64,000 nt of DNA from Vreelandella glaciei (GCF_013415125.1 NZ_JACCDE010000023.1:1-64000); one strand, 5' to 3'. Positions 46,438-55,565 are shown, counted from the first letter of the stretch. Notes: generated from the sequence alone by a model not told the origin. Program-made: numbers and translations.

Positions 46438-47660
46438 GATTCATCTCCCGGTTCATCTCCCGCTTGGGCCGGGGTGTCGTTGGGCCGACGAATGCGCACG
46501 AGTTGGCCTTCTCGAGGCTGGGCCAAGCCCGCGGTGACGACCTGCTGGCCGGTTTCCAGACCGCTACGAATCAAGGCGTCATCTTCCCCGCGATAAGCCA
46601 GCGTGACCGGCGTTCGGCGCAGGCGATTCTCCTCGTCGACTCGCCACGTAACATCCCCTGGGCGAAGCGCGGCAGAGGGCAGTGATATCAGCTGCTCTTG
46701 AATAGCGGGTTGAAAGGACGCACGTAGCACATCGCCCAGACGCAGGGCCGGGCCGTCGCTCTCTAGCGCCAAGGGGTCGCTCACTGCGATGAGTAGCTGT
46801 GCCTGCAGGCCATTCTCTTCCAGGCTGGGCAACATCGACACCAGCGTGCCTTCACGTGTGGCGCCTTCGGGCCAGCCGCGGCTGGTTAACGTCACGCTAC
46901 TGCCCGCTTCCAGCCACTCCATCCACTCACCGGGTAGTGAGGCGCGCACCCAAAACTGCTCGACGCCCACCAGGTGCAATACCTCGGTGCCTTGACTGAG
47001 CAGACTGCCAGCGCCGACCAAGCGCTCCTGTACTATGGCCCGCCAGGGAGCGGTGAGGGTTGCGCGCTCAACATTCAGTGCTGCCTGGTCGCGGGCCACG
47101 CGTGCTTGGGTGAGTTCAGCTTGTGCTTGGCGCAGCTGTGGTTCACGCAAAACCAGGGCTTGGCGTTCGGCGGAGAGTTGGCGACCAAAGGATTCGTATT
47201 CACTACGGGCGCGCTGCTGCTCTGCCTGCTCTAAAGCAAGTAGCGCCTGGGCATTAGCCAGCTGCGCTTGAGCATCTTCAAGCGTAAGCGCCAGATCGGC
47301 TTGATCGATAAACGCCACGGCGGCGTCTTGCTCGACGACCTGGCCGGGAACAACGCCATCAGCGAAACGCTCAAGCTGCCCTGCTACGCGGCTTGCCAGC
47401 ATTGTCTCCTGCTCTGCCTCAACGCGACCAAAGCCATAAAGATTAGGGGCCTGAGTGCTCGCGGACACGGTCATTACGTCTACCATGGTAGGTAGAGGTT
47501 CCGGCGGCGCTGTGCGCGCAATGCGGGGTGGCTGAGATATAATCCACCAAGCGAGCACAAGGGTGCCGACAAGAATCAACAGCGCAGCTACGGCACCTAA
47601 CCGAACGCGGCCTCGTTGATAAGACGAGTGAGGGGAAGAGAGGGAGCGTTTTGGTGTCAT
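46434..47660 (-). CDS. RND efflux periplasmic adaptor (membrane-fusion protein)
   Basis: 408 residues. An N-terminal membrane anchor (about 22-44) is followed by a lipoyl-like half (ASRVAGQLERFADGVVPGQVVEQD), a helical hairpin rich in Ala, Gln and Glu (about 115-185) and beta-barrel parts. It is the first gene of the pump operon adaptor-pump-BaeS-BaeR and is divergent from a TetR gene whose spacer holds a palindromic operator. It links the pump to an outer-membrane channel encoded elsewhere. Confidence 0.87.
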   Translation of the reverse strand: MTPKRSLSSPHSSYQRGRVRLGAVAALLILVGTLVLAWWIISQPPRIARTAPPEPLPTMVDVMTVSASTQAPNLYGFGRVEAEQETMLASRVAGQLERFADGVVPGQVVEQDAAVAFIDQADLALTLEDAQAQLANAQALLALEQAEQQRARSEYESFGRQLSAERQALVLREPQLRQAQAELTQARVARDQAALNVERATLTAPWRAIVQERLVGAGSLLSQGTEVLHLVGVEQFWVRASLPGEWMEWLEAGSSVTLTSRGWPEGATREGTLVSMLPSLEENGLQAQLLIAVSDPLALESDGPALRLGDVLRASFQPAIQEQLISLPSAALRPGDVTWRVDEENRLRRTPVTLAYRGEDDALIRSGLETGQQVVTAGLAQPREGQLVRIRRPNDTPAQAGDEPGDES

Positions 47661-47780
47661 TACCGCGCGTCATCCGTTGGCTAGGGCGAAAATCCCAGAA
47701 AAATAAGCGTATGATGCTAGCATCACGCATTGTTAAGCAGCGATTAGTCAAACAATGTGCAAATAACATGTAATTAACAT

Positions 47781-47834
47781 TTACTTGGCACTCAATCATT
47801 TGGCTTTTACTTACTTGGCTTTCACTCATTTGAT
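47781..47834 (+). repeat. 30-base-period degenerate direct repeat in the divergent spacer
   Basis: TTACTTGGCACTCAATCATT (from 47781) recurs as TTACTTGGCTTTCACTCATT (from 47811), about 20 of 24 bases alike including flanks. It lies between the pump operon and the TetR gene, just left of the palindromic operator, and could form part of the control region. Confidence 0.5.
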
Positions 47835-47839
47835 AGTAA

Positions 47840-47855
47840 TAGACTGACTGGTCTA
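47840..47855. promoter_or_regulatory. Operator-like palindrome TAGACTGACTGGTCTA
   Basis: TAGAC-Y and GGTCTA arms around a 4-base centre, with one mismatch, 10 bases before the TetR ATG. TAGAC/GTCTA dyads are typical of the TetR branch that includes NemR. It should mediate autorepression and possibly control the divergent efflux operon. Confidence 0.6.
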
Positions 47856-47865
47856 CTTTAAGTAT

Positions 47866-48459
47866 ATGAAAAACAATGTAACCCGCGACAAATTAATTGA
47901 TAGTGGCGCCGAGCTGATTAGTCAGCAAGGCTACAACGCGACGGGTATTAATGCCGTTTTAAAGGCCTGCGGTGTACCCAAGGGCTCCTTCTATCACTAC
48001 TTCTCCAGCAAAGAGGATTTCGGGCTGGCGGTGATTGAGCGCTTTGCGGCTACTTATGACGAAACGCTGGTGGCACTGCTGGAAGACGGTGAGACGGCAC
48101 CACTTGAGCGCCTGAAACGGTACTTCGCAGCAGGCCGTGACCATATGCACGAGTGCGATCATGCCACGGGCTGCTTGATTGGCAACCTTGGCCAAGAGCT
48201 TTCGGGCCAGAGCGACACCTTCCGCGATGCGTTAAACCTCGTGCTACAGCGCTGGGAACAGCGCTTCGTGCGCTGCCTGCAGGATGCACAGGCGCGGGGT
48301 GATATTGCCAGCCACACCGCACCCGAGGCGCTCGCCAGCTTTATTCTCACCGGTTGGGAAGGTGCCATTCTGCGTGCCAAAACGCTTAAATCCGTCGAGC
48401 CGATGGAGCAGTTTGAAACGATCCTGTTTCAGCAAGTACTGGTACGCCCATCGCCATAG
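47866..48459 (+). CDS. TetR/AcrR-family regulator (NemR/AcuR branch)
   Basis: 197 residues. The HTH region reads LISQQGYNATGINAVLKACGVPKGSFYHYFSSKEDF (residues about 18-52). The C-terminal domain has a Cys in HECDHATGCLIGNLGQEL, reminiscent of the redox-active cysteines of NemR, which sense electrophiles and hypochlorite. No good ribosome site precedes the ATG. It diverges from the RND operon and converges with an MDR-family oxidoreductase gene; NemR-type regulons often include such detoxifying enzymes. Confidence 0.82.
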   Translation: MKNNVTRDKLIDSGAELISQQGYNATGINAVLKACGVPKGSFYHYFSSKEDFGLAVIERFAATYDETLVALLEDGETAPLERLKRYFAAGRDHMHECDHATGCLIGNLGQELSGQSDTFRDALNLVLQRWEQRFVRCLQDAQARGDIASHTAPEALASFILTGWEGAILRAKTLKSVEPMEQFETILFQQVLVRPSP

Positions 48460-48488
48460 CCAGCGATGGACGTGACGTTGAGCGCGTA

Positions 48489-49499
48489 TTAAAAGCCTTC
48501 CAAGACCAGTTTGCCAATCGTGCTGTTGCTCTCAATCAGAGCGTGCGCGCGCTTTAAATTCTCGGCGTTAATCGGGCCCAATACCTCGCCTAGAGTCGTT
48601 TTTAGGCGTCCGTCATCGACCATGGTCGATATTTCTGTGAGCAGGTCGTGCTGCTTGGCGAGATCGTCCGTCGCGAACAGCGGGCGGGTAAACATCAGCT
48701 CCCAATGCAGGGACAGACTTTTCATTTTGAGCTTACGCACATCGATCAGCTCCGGGTCATCAATAAGCGCCAGTTTTCCCTGGGGCTTGAGGGCTTCAAG
48801 AATGGCCTCAAAGTGGTGGTCGGTCTGGTTAAGGCTAATCACCATATCCACACCGTCAAAGCCCGCCGCCTTAAGTTCTTGATCAAGTGGCTGGTGGTGA
48901 TTAATCACCGCGTCGGCGCCTAGTGACTTCACCCAGGCTTGGCTTGCGGGCCGGGACGCTGTGCCAATGACGGTAATATCGGTGAGCTGTTTGGCAAGTT
49001 GCACCAGGATTGAGCCCACGCCCCCTGCTGCACCAATCACCAACAGGCTTTTGCCTTGGGTATCGCGCATGCCTAGTTCTAGCCGGTCAAATAGTAGCTC
49101 CCAAGCCGTAATCGCGGTCAGCGGAAGCGCAGCGGCCTCCGTGTCAGAAAGGCTTTTCGGCGCTAGGCTGGCGATACGCTCATCGACAAGCTGATATTCA
49201 GCATTAGAGCCCTGCCGAGCAATATTGCCTGCGTACCACACCCGGTCACCCGGCTGAAAGCGGGTGACCGCGCTGCCGATGGCATTGACCACGCCCACGG
49301 CGTCGTAACCCAGCACGCGCGGCTCGCCGCTTTCAGGCAGGGCGCTACTGCGCACTTTGGCATCCACAGGATTAACCGAAACCGCGCTTACCGCGACACG
49401 AATGTCGTGGGCGTCAGGCGTGGGTAGGGGGAGCTCAATGGCTTGCAGCGCGTCAGGATGGTCGATGGGCAGACTTTGGGTAAAGGCGAACGCCTTCAT
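48489..49499 (-). CDS. Zinc-less MDR-family alcohol dehydrogenase/quinone oxidoreductase (ZADH-like)
   Basis: 336 residues from ATG at 49499, behind GAGAG; an in-frame start at 49535 is less likely. The N-terminal GroES-like domain has VSVNPVDAKVRSS and LGYDAVGVV; the nucleotide-binding domain has LLVIGAAGGVGSILVQLAKQL. The cysteines and histidine for zinc are absent, which fits quinone/enone reductases using NADPH. It ends 30 bases from the convergent TetR gene. Probable role: reduction of reactive carbonyls or quinones. Confidence 0.82.
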   Translation of the reverse strand: MKAFAFTQSLPIDHPDALQAIELPLPTPDAHDIRVAVSAVSVNPVDAKVRSSALPESGEPRVLGYDAVGVVNAIGSAVTRFQPGDRVWYAGNIARQGSNAEYQLVDERIASLAPKSLSDTEAAALPLTAITAWELLFDRLELGMRDTQGKSLLVIGAAGGVGSILVQLAKQLTDITVIGTASRPASQAWVKSLGADAVINHHQPLDQELKAAGFDGVDMVISLNQTDHHFEAILEALKPQGKLALIDDPELIDVRKLKMKSLSLHWELMFTRPLFATDDLAKQHDLLTEISTMVDDGRLKTTLGEVLGPINAENLKRAHALIESNSTIGKLVLEGF

Positions 49500-49625
49500 A
49501 GTAGTTCTCTCGTTAACGATAAGTGGCACCATCATGCCCCGATGTTGTTTTATTAAAAAGAACTCTGCTGCGTAATATCAGCGCAGGCTGAATTGAATCG
49601 CCATGTCCTAAGTCAGGAGCTCACC

Positions 49626-50510
49626 ATGTTTGAAGGGTTTGAAAAACAGACACGTCACGTTAACGGTATCGACATTACGTTTAGAATGGGCGGCAGCGGC
49701 CCGGCACTTCTTCTGCTCCACGGCCACCCACAGACCCACATAATTTGGCACAAAGTGGCAGAAGAGCTTGCCCAGCATTTCACCGTTATCGCAGCCGACC
49801 TGCGCGGTTACGGCGACAGCAGTAAACCCGACGACGATCCTGAGCACCTAAATTACGCCAAGCGCGCCATGGCTGCCGATATGGCAGAGCTGATGAGTGC
49901 GCTGGGCTTTGAGCGTTTTAAAGTGCTGGCCCATGATCGTGGGGCGCGAGTCGCCCATCGTTTAGGCGTTGACCACGCAGAGCGAGTAGAGCGTATGGTG
50001 CTTCTGGATATTGCCCCGACGCTGGCCATGTATCGCGGCACCAACGAGGCCTTTGCGCGCAGCTACTGGCACTGGTTCTTCCTAATTCGCCCCCAGCCGC
50101 TGCCGGAAATGCTGATCCAGAGTAATCCCCCCCAATACCTCAAAAGCGTGATGGGTGCCCGCAGTGCCGGCATGGCGCCTTTCTCCCCAGAAGCGCTGGC
50201 CGAATACCAGCGCTGCCTTGCGCTCCCCGGCACCGCTACCGGTATTTGCGGAGACTACCGCGCCAGCGCCACCATCGATTTGGAGCATGATCAAGCCGAT
50301 ATCGACGCAGGCGTAAAGCTCACCTGCCCATTAAAAGTGATGTGGGGCGCTGAAGGCGCCATTGAAGCTTGCTTTGATGCACTCAGTGAATGGCAAAAAG
50401 TCGCCACCGATGTAAAAGGCAAAGCGCTCCCTTGTGGCCACTACATCGCCGAAGAAATTCCCGAAATACTGCTGGATGAAGCGCTGCCGTTTCTTCTTGA
50501 CGCTGGATAG
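49626..50510 (+). CDS. Alpha/beta-hydrolase, haloacetate (fluoroacetate) dehalogenase type
   Basis: 294 residues from ATG at 49626, behind GGAG; the frame starts earlier at 49593 without a ribosome site. Residues match the fluoroacetate dehalogenase FAcD: nucleophile Asp104 in AHDRGARVAHR with Arg105 and Arg108 for the carboxylate, His149-Trp150 in YWHWFF and Tyr211 in GDYRAS for the halide, and His272 in CGHYIAEE. The oxyanion motif is LLHGHPQTH. Hydrolysis of 2-haloacetates is therefore chemically plausible; natural substrate and true activity are unproven, as relatives include plain epoxide hydrolases and esterases. Confidence 0.78.
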   Translation: MFEGFEKQTRHVNGIDITFRMGGSGPALLLLHGHPQTHIIWHKVAEELAQHFTVIAADLRGYGDSSKPDDDPEHLNYAKRAMAADMAELMSALGFERFKVLAHDRGARVAHRLGVDHAERVERMVLLDIAPTLAMYRGTNEAFARSYWHWFFLIRPQPLPEMLIQSNPPQYLKSVMGARSAGMAPFSPEALAEYQRCLALPGTATGICGDYRASATIDLEHDQADIDAGVKLTCPLKVMWGAEGAIEACFDALSEWQKVATDVKGKALPCGHYIAEEIPEILLDEALPFLLDAG

Positions 50511-50631
50511 GCGATTCGGGAGGCGACTGACCAAGACGAAGCGGGTAAAAAACTGGATAATGGGCCGCAATTCGCCTGTTGGCTTGTTTTTGCAAAAGCC
50601 CAGGCACACTCATTACTCCGGACGCCCGCTC

Positions 50632-52815
50632 ATGGAAATCAAAGTTAACTATCTCGACAACCTCCGCCTGGAGGCCAAGTTCGACGATTTTACGGTTATC
50701 TCCGACCAGCCGATTCGCTACAAAGGCGACGGCTCGGCACCAGGACCGTTTGACTACTTCCTGGCGTCGTCTGCCATGTGCGCGGCCTACTTCGTAAAGG
50801 TTTACTGCAACGCTCGAGACATTCCCACTGAGAATATCCGTCTTTCCCAGAACAATATCGTTGACCCGGAAGACCGCTATAAGCAGATCTTCAAAATTCA
50901 GGTCGAGTTGCCGGAAGATATTTCTGAAAAAGATCGCCAGGGCATTCTGCGCTCCATTGACCGCTGCACGGTCAAGAAAGTGGTGCAAACTGGCCCCGAC
51001 TTTCAAATCGAGACGGTAGAGAACATAGACGAGGACGCCCAAGCGCTGTTGATGGGCGCGCCGGAAGGCGGCAGTACCTATATTGAGGGCAAAGACCTGC
51101 CGCTGGAGCAGACCATCGCCAATATGAGCGCGATCCTGGCTGATCTGGGCATGAAAATCGAGATCGCCTCCTGGCGCAATATTGTGCCCCACGTATGGTC
51201 GCTGCATATTCGCGATGCGGCCTCACCGATGTGCTTTACCAACGGCAAAGGCGCGACCAAAGAGAGTGCGCTGTGTTCGGCGCTGGGCGAGTTTATCGAA
51301 CGCCTGAGCTGCAACTTCTTCTATAACGATCAGTTTTTGGGTGAAGAGATTGCCAATAGCGCGTTTGTTCACTATCCCAATGAGAAGTGGTTCAAGCCGG
51401 GCCCGAACGACGAGCTGCCCGCAGAAATTCTCGACGAGCACTGCCTGGCTATTTACAACCCGGAAGGCGAACTGTGCGGCTCCAACCTGATTGATACCAA
51501 CTCGGGTCGTGAAGACCGAGGTATTGTATCGCTGCCGTTTGTACGTCAAAGCGATGGCGAGACGGTCTACTTCCCCTCCAACCTGATTGAAAACCTGTTC
51601 CTCAGCAACGGTATGAGCGCGGGCAATACGTTGGTAGAAGCCCAGGTGCAGTGCCTGTCGGAAATTTTCGAGCGGGCGGTGAAACGTGAAATCCTTGAGC
51701 AGGAGCTAACCCTGCCGAATGTACCGCAGGAAGTGTTAGCCAAGTACCCAAGTATTGTCGAAGGCATTAACGCCCTGGAAGCACAGGGCTTCCCGGTGCT
51801 GGTAAAAGATGCCTCCATGGGCGGGCAGTTCCCGGTGATGTGTGTCACCTTGATGAACCCGCGCACCGGCGGCGTGTTTGCCTCCTTTGGTGCCCACCCG
51901 AGCTTTGAAGTGGCACTGGAGCGCAGCTTGACCGAGTTGCTGCAAGGCCGCAGCTTCGAAGGCCTGAACGACCTGCCGCTGCCCACCTTCAATTCGCAGA
52001 CAGTCTCTGAGCCGAACAACTTCGTGGAGCACTTCATCGACTCGGTCGGCGTGGTCTCCTGGCGTTTCTTTAGTGCCAAGCCCGACTTCGAGTTTAGCGA
52101 GTGGGACTTCTCTGGCAGCAATGATGAAGAAGCCGAGACGCTGTTCGGCATCTTTGAAGAGTTGGGTGCGGAAGTCTATATGACGGTTCACGAGGACCTG
52201 GGTGCGCCGGTCTGCCGCATTCTGGTGCCGGGTTACTCTGAGGTATATCCCATCGAAGATCTGATCTGGGATAACACCAATAAGGCGTTGGATTACCGCG
52301 AAGATATTCTCAACCTGCACCGTCTCGACGACGATCAGCTCACTGATCTGGTCGAGCGGCTGGAAGAGAGCCAGATGGATGACCATGCCGACATTATTAC
52401 CCTGATCGGCATTGAGTTTGACGAGAACACCGTTTGGGGTCAGCTGACGATTCTGGAACTGAAGCTGTTGGTCTACCTGGCGCTGCAGCGTCATGAAGAG
52501 GCGCTGGACTGTGTACAGATATTCCTGCAGTACAATGACAACACCGTCGAGCGCGGCCTGTTCTATCAAGCAGTGAACGCGGTGCTGGAAATTGTGCTGG
52601 ATGACGAGCTGGAGCTAAACGATTATCTACATAGCTTCCAGCGCATGTTTGGCGAGGAAACCATGGCGGCCGTCGTGGGCTCGGTAAGTGGCGAGGAACG
52701 CTTCTATGGCCTAACGTCGACGAACATGCAGTTAGCGGGCCTTGAGCGCCACCAGCGCTTGATCGATAGCTACAAGAAGCTCCACGCGGCTCGGGCGGCG
52801 AAAGCGGAAATTTAA
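50632..52815 (+). CDS. ycaO: OsmC-YcaO fusion protein
   Basis: 727 residues from ATG at 50632; no clear ribosome site is visible and longer in-frame starts exist. Residues about 1-135 form an OsmC-like domain with the two thiols of the family (Cys50 in SSAMCAAYF and Cys112 in IDRCTVKK). Residues about 165-560 form a YcaO ATP-binding domain, with ALGEFIERLSCNFFY and LVEAQVQCLSEIFERAVKRE supplying the Glu/Arg ligands; the C-terminal 170 residues are helical, as in E. coli YcaO. E. coli YcaO helps RimO beta-methylthiolate ribosomal protein S12. The role of the OsmC part is not established. Confidence 0.85.
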   Translation: MEIKVNYLDNLRLEAKFDDFTVISDQPIRYKGDGSAPGPFDYFLASSAMCAAYFVKVYCNARDIPTENIRLSQNNIVDPEDRYKQIFKIQVELPEDISEKDRQGILRSIDRCTVKKVVQTGPDFQIETVENIDEDAQALLMGAPEGGSTYIEGKDLPLEQTIANMSAILADLGMKIEIASWRNIVPHVWSLHIRDAASPMCFTNGKGATKESALCSALGEFIERLSCNFFYNDQFLGEEIANSAFVHYPNEKWFKPGPNDELPAEILDEHCLAIYNPEGELCGSNLIDTNSGREDRGIVSLPFVRQSDGETVYFPSNLIENLFLSNGMSAGNTLVEAQVQCLSEIFERAVKREILEQELTLPNVPQEVLAKYPSIVEGINALEAQGFPVLVKDASMGGQFPVMCVTLMNPRTGGVFASFGAHPSFEVALERSLTELLQGRSFEGLNDLPLPTFNSQTVSEPNNFVEHFIDSVGVVSWRFFSAKPDFEFSEWDFSGSNDEEAETLFGIFEELGAEVYMTVHEDLGAPVCRILVPGYSEVYPIEDLIWDNTNKALDYREDILNLHRLDDDQLTDLVERLEESQMDDHADIITLIGIEFDENTVWGQLTILELKLLVYLALQRHEEALDCVQIFLQYNDNTVERGLFYQAVNAVLEIVLDDELELNDYLHSFQRMFGEETMAAVVGSVSGEERFYGLTSTNMQLAGLERHQRLIDSYKKLHAARAAKAEI

Positions 52816-52913
52816 GCATCAGCTACAAGCAATGATAGTTAAACCTCTCTGCTGGCGCGACGGCACCAACAGGGTAGGTTTAAGGTACGTAAAACGGTAG
52901 TTAAGGACTTCCC

Positions 52914-53129
52914 ATGAAGCATAGAATTATCTTCGCTATTCTTATGTCGTTTACGCTAACGCTGATCATGTCTGCTTGGATCACGTTCGTTAATGTTGGG
53001 GCACCTCCCAACTTCTTTAGCCTCTGGATGCATGCTTGGTTCTTGGCGTGGCCAGCCGCGGGAATCATCGCGTTTGTCAGCGGCCCCTTTATTCATAAAT
53101 TAGCACACCGCATTGCCGAGAAGATCTAA
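52914..53129 (+). CDS. DUF2798 small membrane protein
   Basis: 71 residues with two membrane helices (about 5-27 and 42-60). FAILMSFTLTLIMSAWITFVN and WFLAWPAAGIIAFVSGPF match DUF2798. AGGA lies 6 bases before the ATG. Function unknown. It and the next gene are lower in GC than their surroundings. Confidence 0.75.
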   Translation: MKHRIIFAILMSFTLTLIMSAWITFVNVGAPPNFFSLWMHAWFLAWPAAGIIAFVSGPFIHKLAHRIAEKI

Positions 53130-53141
53130 CTGTCTGGCTAG

Positions 53142-54020
53142 TTATGCCTGACTGGACTTACTGGAAGTAACGCTTAGCGTTGTTACAGTGATTAATATTA
53201 ACCCCATGCCGATAATCTGAATAACGTCGAGGCTTCCATCTAAGAGTAAGAAGCCAAATAGTGTTGCGGTGACGGGCTCTACCATGGCTATCATCGAAGC
53301 TAACGCGGGCGCGGTGTGTTTTAGACCGACAATGTAAAGCACAAAGGAGAGGCCCGCCCCCAGTACGCCCAGGGTTAAAAACATCGGCCATTCTGAAGAC
53401 CTTACAACGCTCACGGTTTGATCAATATCGCTCGGCAATATCAGCACGATGGAAAGCACTGCAAAGGCAATCGAAAGGACTGCCTGGGGGCTGCCATGGG
53501 GAGCTGCGTATTTAAAACCGAAAATAAAAACGGCGTATGAGAGCCCTGCAAGTAGCCCAGCAACCACACCGATCAGCGATAAGTCGCTTGCGCCAATCTC
53601 GTAAAGCTTTGTCAAAAGCACAATACCAATCATCACCAAGGCGATTGCCGCCCATTTTGATACCGTGGGTCTTTCAAGCTTTAGCGCGAATGATATTAGA
53701 TATACAAATACCGGGGCGCAATACATCAATGTAGCTGCAACGGCCACGCTACCGTGCTCAATGCTTATGAAATAGAAGGAGAAATTGCCTGCAACACCCA
53801 GGCCCGCGATAGTAGACCAAAGCCATAACTGTCGATTCGAGAGCCCGCTGCTACGGGGACGAATTAGCAACCAGACAAGTACGAAAAGAAGCCCAATAAA
53901 CCCACGGTAAAAGGAAACGACTGACGGTGCCCAGCCACTCTCAATAAGGATGCTACCAATCCCGCCGGACACACCCCAGAAAAATGCGGCTAGCGCCACA
54001 AACACTGTACTGACACCCAT
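53142..54020 (-). CDS. EamA/DMT-family transporter
   Basis: 292 residues with ten hydrophobic segments in two EamA repeats. AAFFWGVSGGIGSILIESGWAPSVVSFYRGF opens the first and GAGLSFVLYIVGLKHTAPALASMIAMVEPVTATLFGFLLL closes the second. AAGGAG lies 8 bases before the ATG. It is not a close copy of the EamA gene at 16647-17522. Four sampled lines average about 49% GC, lower than most of the window. Substrate unknown. Confidence 0.82.
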   Translation of the reverse strand: MGVSTVFVALAAFFWGVSGGIGSILIESGWAPSVVSFYRGFIGLLFVLVWLLIRPRSSGLSNRQLWLWSTIAGLGVAGNFSFYFISIEHGSVAVAATLMYCAPVFVYLISFALKLERPTVSKWAAIALVMIGIVLLTKLYEIGASDLSLIGVVAGLLAGLSYAVFIFGFKYAAPHGSPQAVLSIAFAVLSIVLILPSDIDQTVSVVRSSEWPMFLTLGVLGAGLSFVLYIVGLKHTAPALASMIAMVEPVTATLFGFLLLDGSLDVIQIIGMGLILITVTTLSVTSSKSSQA

Positions 54021-54179
54021 TATTTACTCTCCTTGTAGCCTCAATAAGGCTGCGCAATCCATGCGAAGCTGTTTCTATAATAGTGTTAAGGGCTCAAGCC
54101 TCCAATCCCAGTTGGCGTCTAAAGCGTACGTCGCTCATAAGTGTGGCAGACATTCTATGAAAATCGAGCGTTTCAGCAC

Positions 54180-55409
54180 TTACCCAAAGAACCAGTAGCA
54201 CACTGCAATGGCGGTGGTAACACCTGCTAAATCAGCCACCAGCGCGCAGCCTAAGCCATGACGAATACGGGTGATGCCCACCGCGCCGAAGTAAACAGCT
54301 AATACATAAAAGGTGGTTTCGGTGCTGCCTTGCATGGTGGCAGCCAGTAGGCCTGGAAAGCTGTCGACGCCAAAGGTGTCCATGGTTTCGATCATCATGG
54401 CACGGGCACCGCTGCCAGAAAGCGGCTTAACAAACGCCGTTGGCAGGGCATCTACAAAACGAGTATCCCACCCAACGCCTTCAACCAACCAGCGAATGCC
54501 GCTAAGACCGGCGTCCAGCACACCGCTGGCGCGCAGTACGCCCACCGCCACTAGCATGGCAATCAAATAGGGCAGCAGCGTAATGGTGAAGCTCAGGCCC
54601 TCTTTTGCACCTTTGATAAAGGCGTCATAGACCTTCACTCCACGCAATGCCGCTACGATTAAAAACATCATTACGATGCTAAATAGCGTCAGGTTGCCGA
54701 CTAGCGTAGAGGCCGCCGCCAGCGCTTGGGCAGACATACCCGCCAGCGTGGTGATCAAGAGTCCCAACGCTAAGACGGCCGCCACCAAATAGGCCAACAC
54801 GACGGGATGCCAGAGCTTTAATCGCTGCATCACCGCTACCGCCAAAAGTCCTGCCAGACTAGAGGCGCTGGTAGCGAGCAAGATCGGTAAAAACACCAGC
54901 GTCGGGTCGGCGGCACCTTGCTGGGCACGGTACATAAAAATCGTTACCGGCAAGAGTGTCAGTGAAGAAGTATTGAGAACTAGAAACAGAATTTGTGCAT
55001 TGCTGGCAGTTTCACTGCTGGGGTTGAGAGTTTGCAGTGAGTGCATGGCCTTGATACCGATCGGCGTGGCAGCGTTATCCAATCCCAGAATGTTCGCCGC
55101 GAAGTTCATGCTGATAAGCCCCATAGCGGGGTGGCCGCGAGGCACTTCCGGCATCAAGCGGCAGAAGAGCGGGTCGAGTACTCGCCCCAGCAGGCGTATC
55201 AACCCCGCCTTTTCAGCAATCGAAAGAAAACCCAACCATAAGGTCATAGTGCCCAACAGCACCAAAATAATATCGACGCTGACTTCCGCCATATCGAACA
55301 GCGACTGCACCAAACGGGCGAATACTTCGCTGTCGCCGCCGACTAACCACTGCCATAAGGAAGCCGCGAAAGCAGCAATAAAAAAGCTTAACCAGATTCC
55401 GTTGAGCAT
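54180..55409 (-). CDS. Nucleoside-recognition (Gate-domain) membrane protein, SpmA-SpmB fusion type
   Basis: 409 residues. The first half resembles spore maturation protein A (MAEVSVDIILVLLGTMTLWLGFLSIAEKAGL, LISMNFAANILGLDNAATPIGIKAM) and the second half SpmB (YLIAMLVAVGVLRASG, FVKPLSGSGARAMM, QGSTETTFYVLAVYFGAVG). In Firmicutes these are two genes; in many proteobacteria they form one protein. Gate-domain proteins may transport nucleosides or ions; function here is unknown. It stands alone. Confidence 0.82.
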   Translation of the reverse strand: MLNGIWLSFFIAAFAASLWQWLVGGDSEVFARLVQSLFDMAEVSVDIILVLLGTMTLWLGFLSIAEKAGLIRLLGRVLDPLFCRLMPEVPRGHPAMGLISMNFAANILGLDNAATPIGIKAMHSLQTLNPSSETASNAQILFLVLNTSSLTLLPVTIFMYRAQQGAADPTLVFLPILLATSASSLAGLLAVAVMQRLKLWHPVVLAYLVAAVLALGLLITTLAGMSAQALAAASTLVGNLTLFSIVMMFLIVAALRGVKVYDAFIKGAKEGLSFTITLLPYLIAMLVAVGVLRASGVLDAGLSGIRWLVEGVGWDTRFVDALPTAFVKPLSGSGARAMMIETMDTFGVDSFPGLLAATMQGSTETTFYVLAVYFGAVGITRIRHGLGCALVADLAGVTTAIAVCYWFFG

Positions 55410-55541
55410 GAAGGAAGGGCATCCTAAGCAGTGAAGCGATGGGTAGTTAAACAGACAATGCCGCTTATCCTAACCAATGAATGCCCGCTCTCGCTAACCC
55501 GACAGAAAAAGAATAGGTGGCGCTGTTTAAAACCGTGCAGA

Positions 55542-55565
55542 CCCTGGCTCAGTATCGAGTCAGGG
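55542..55565 (-). terminator. Possible terminator of the glycogen operon
   Basis: CCCTGGCTC pairs with GAGTCAGGG (one G-U) over a 6-base loop, 50-75 bases after the glgB stop. On the minus strand the T-run is late and short, so termination is uncertain. Confidence 0.35.

Noticed and set aside
53950..54198. Plus-strand frame of 82 codons over the start of the EamA gene
   Set aside because: It runs antisense to a well-supported start and ribosome site and has no recognisable domain.
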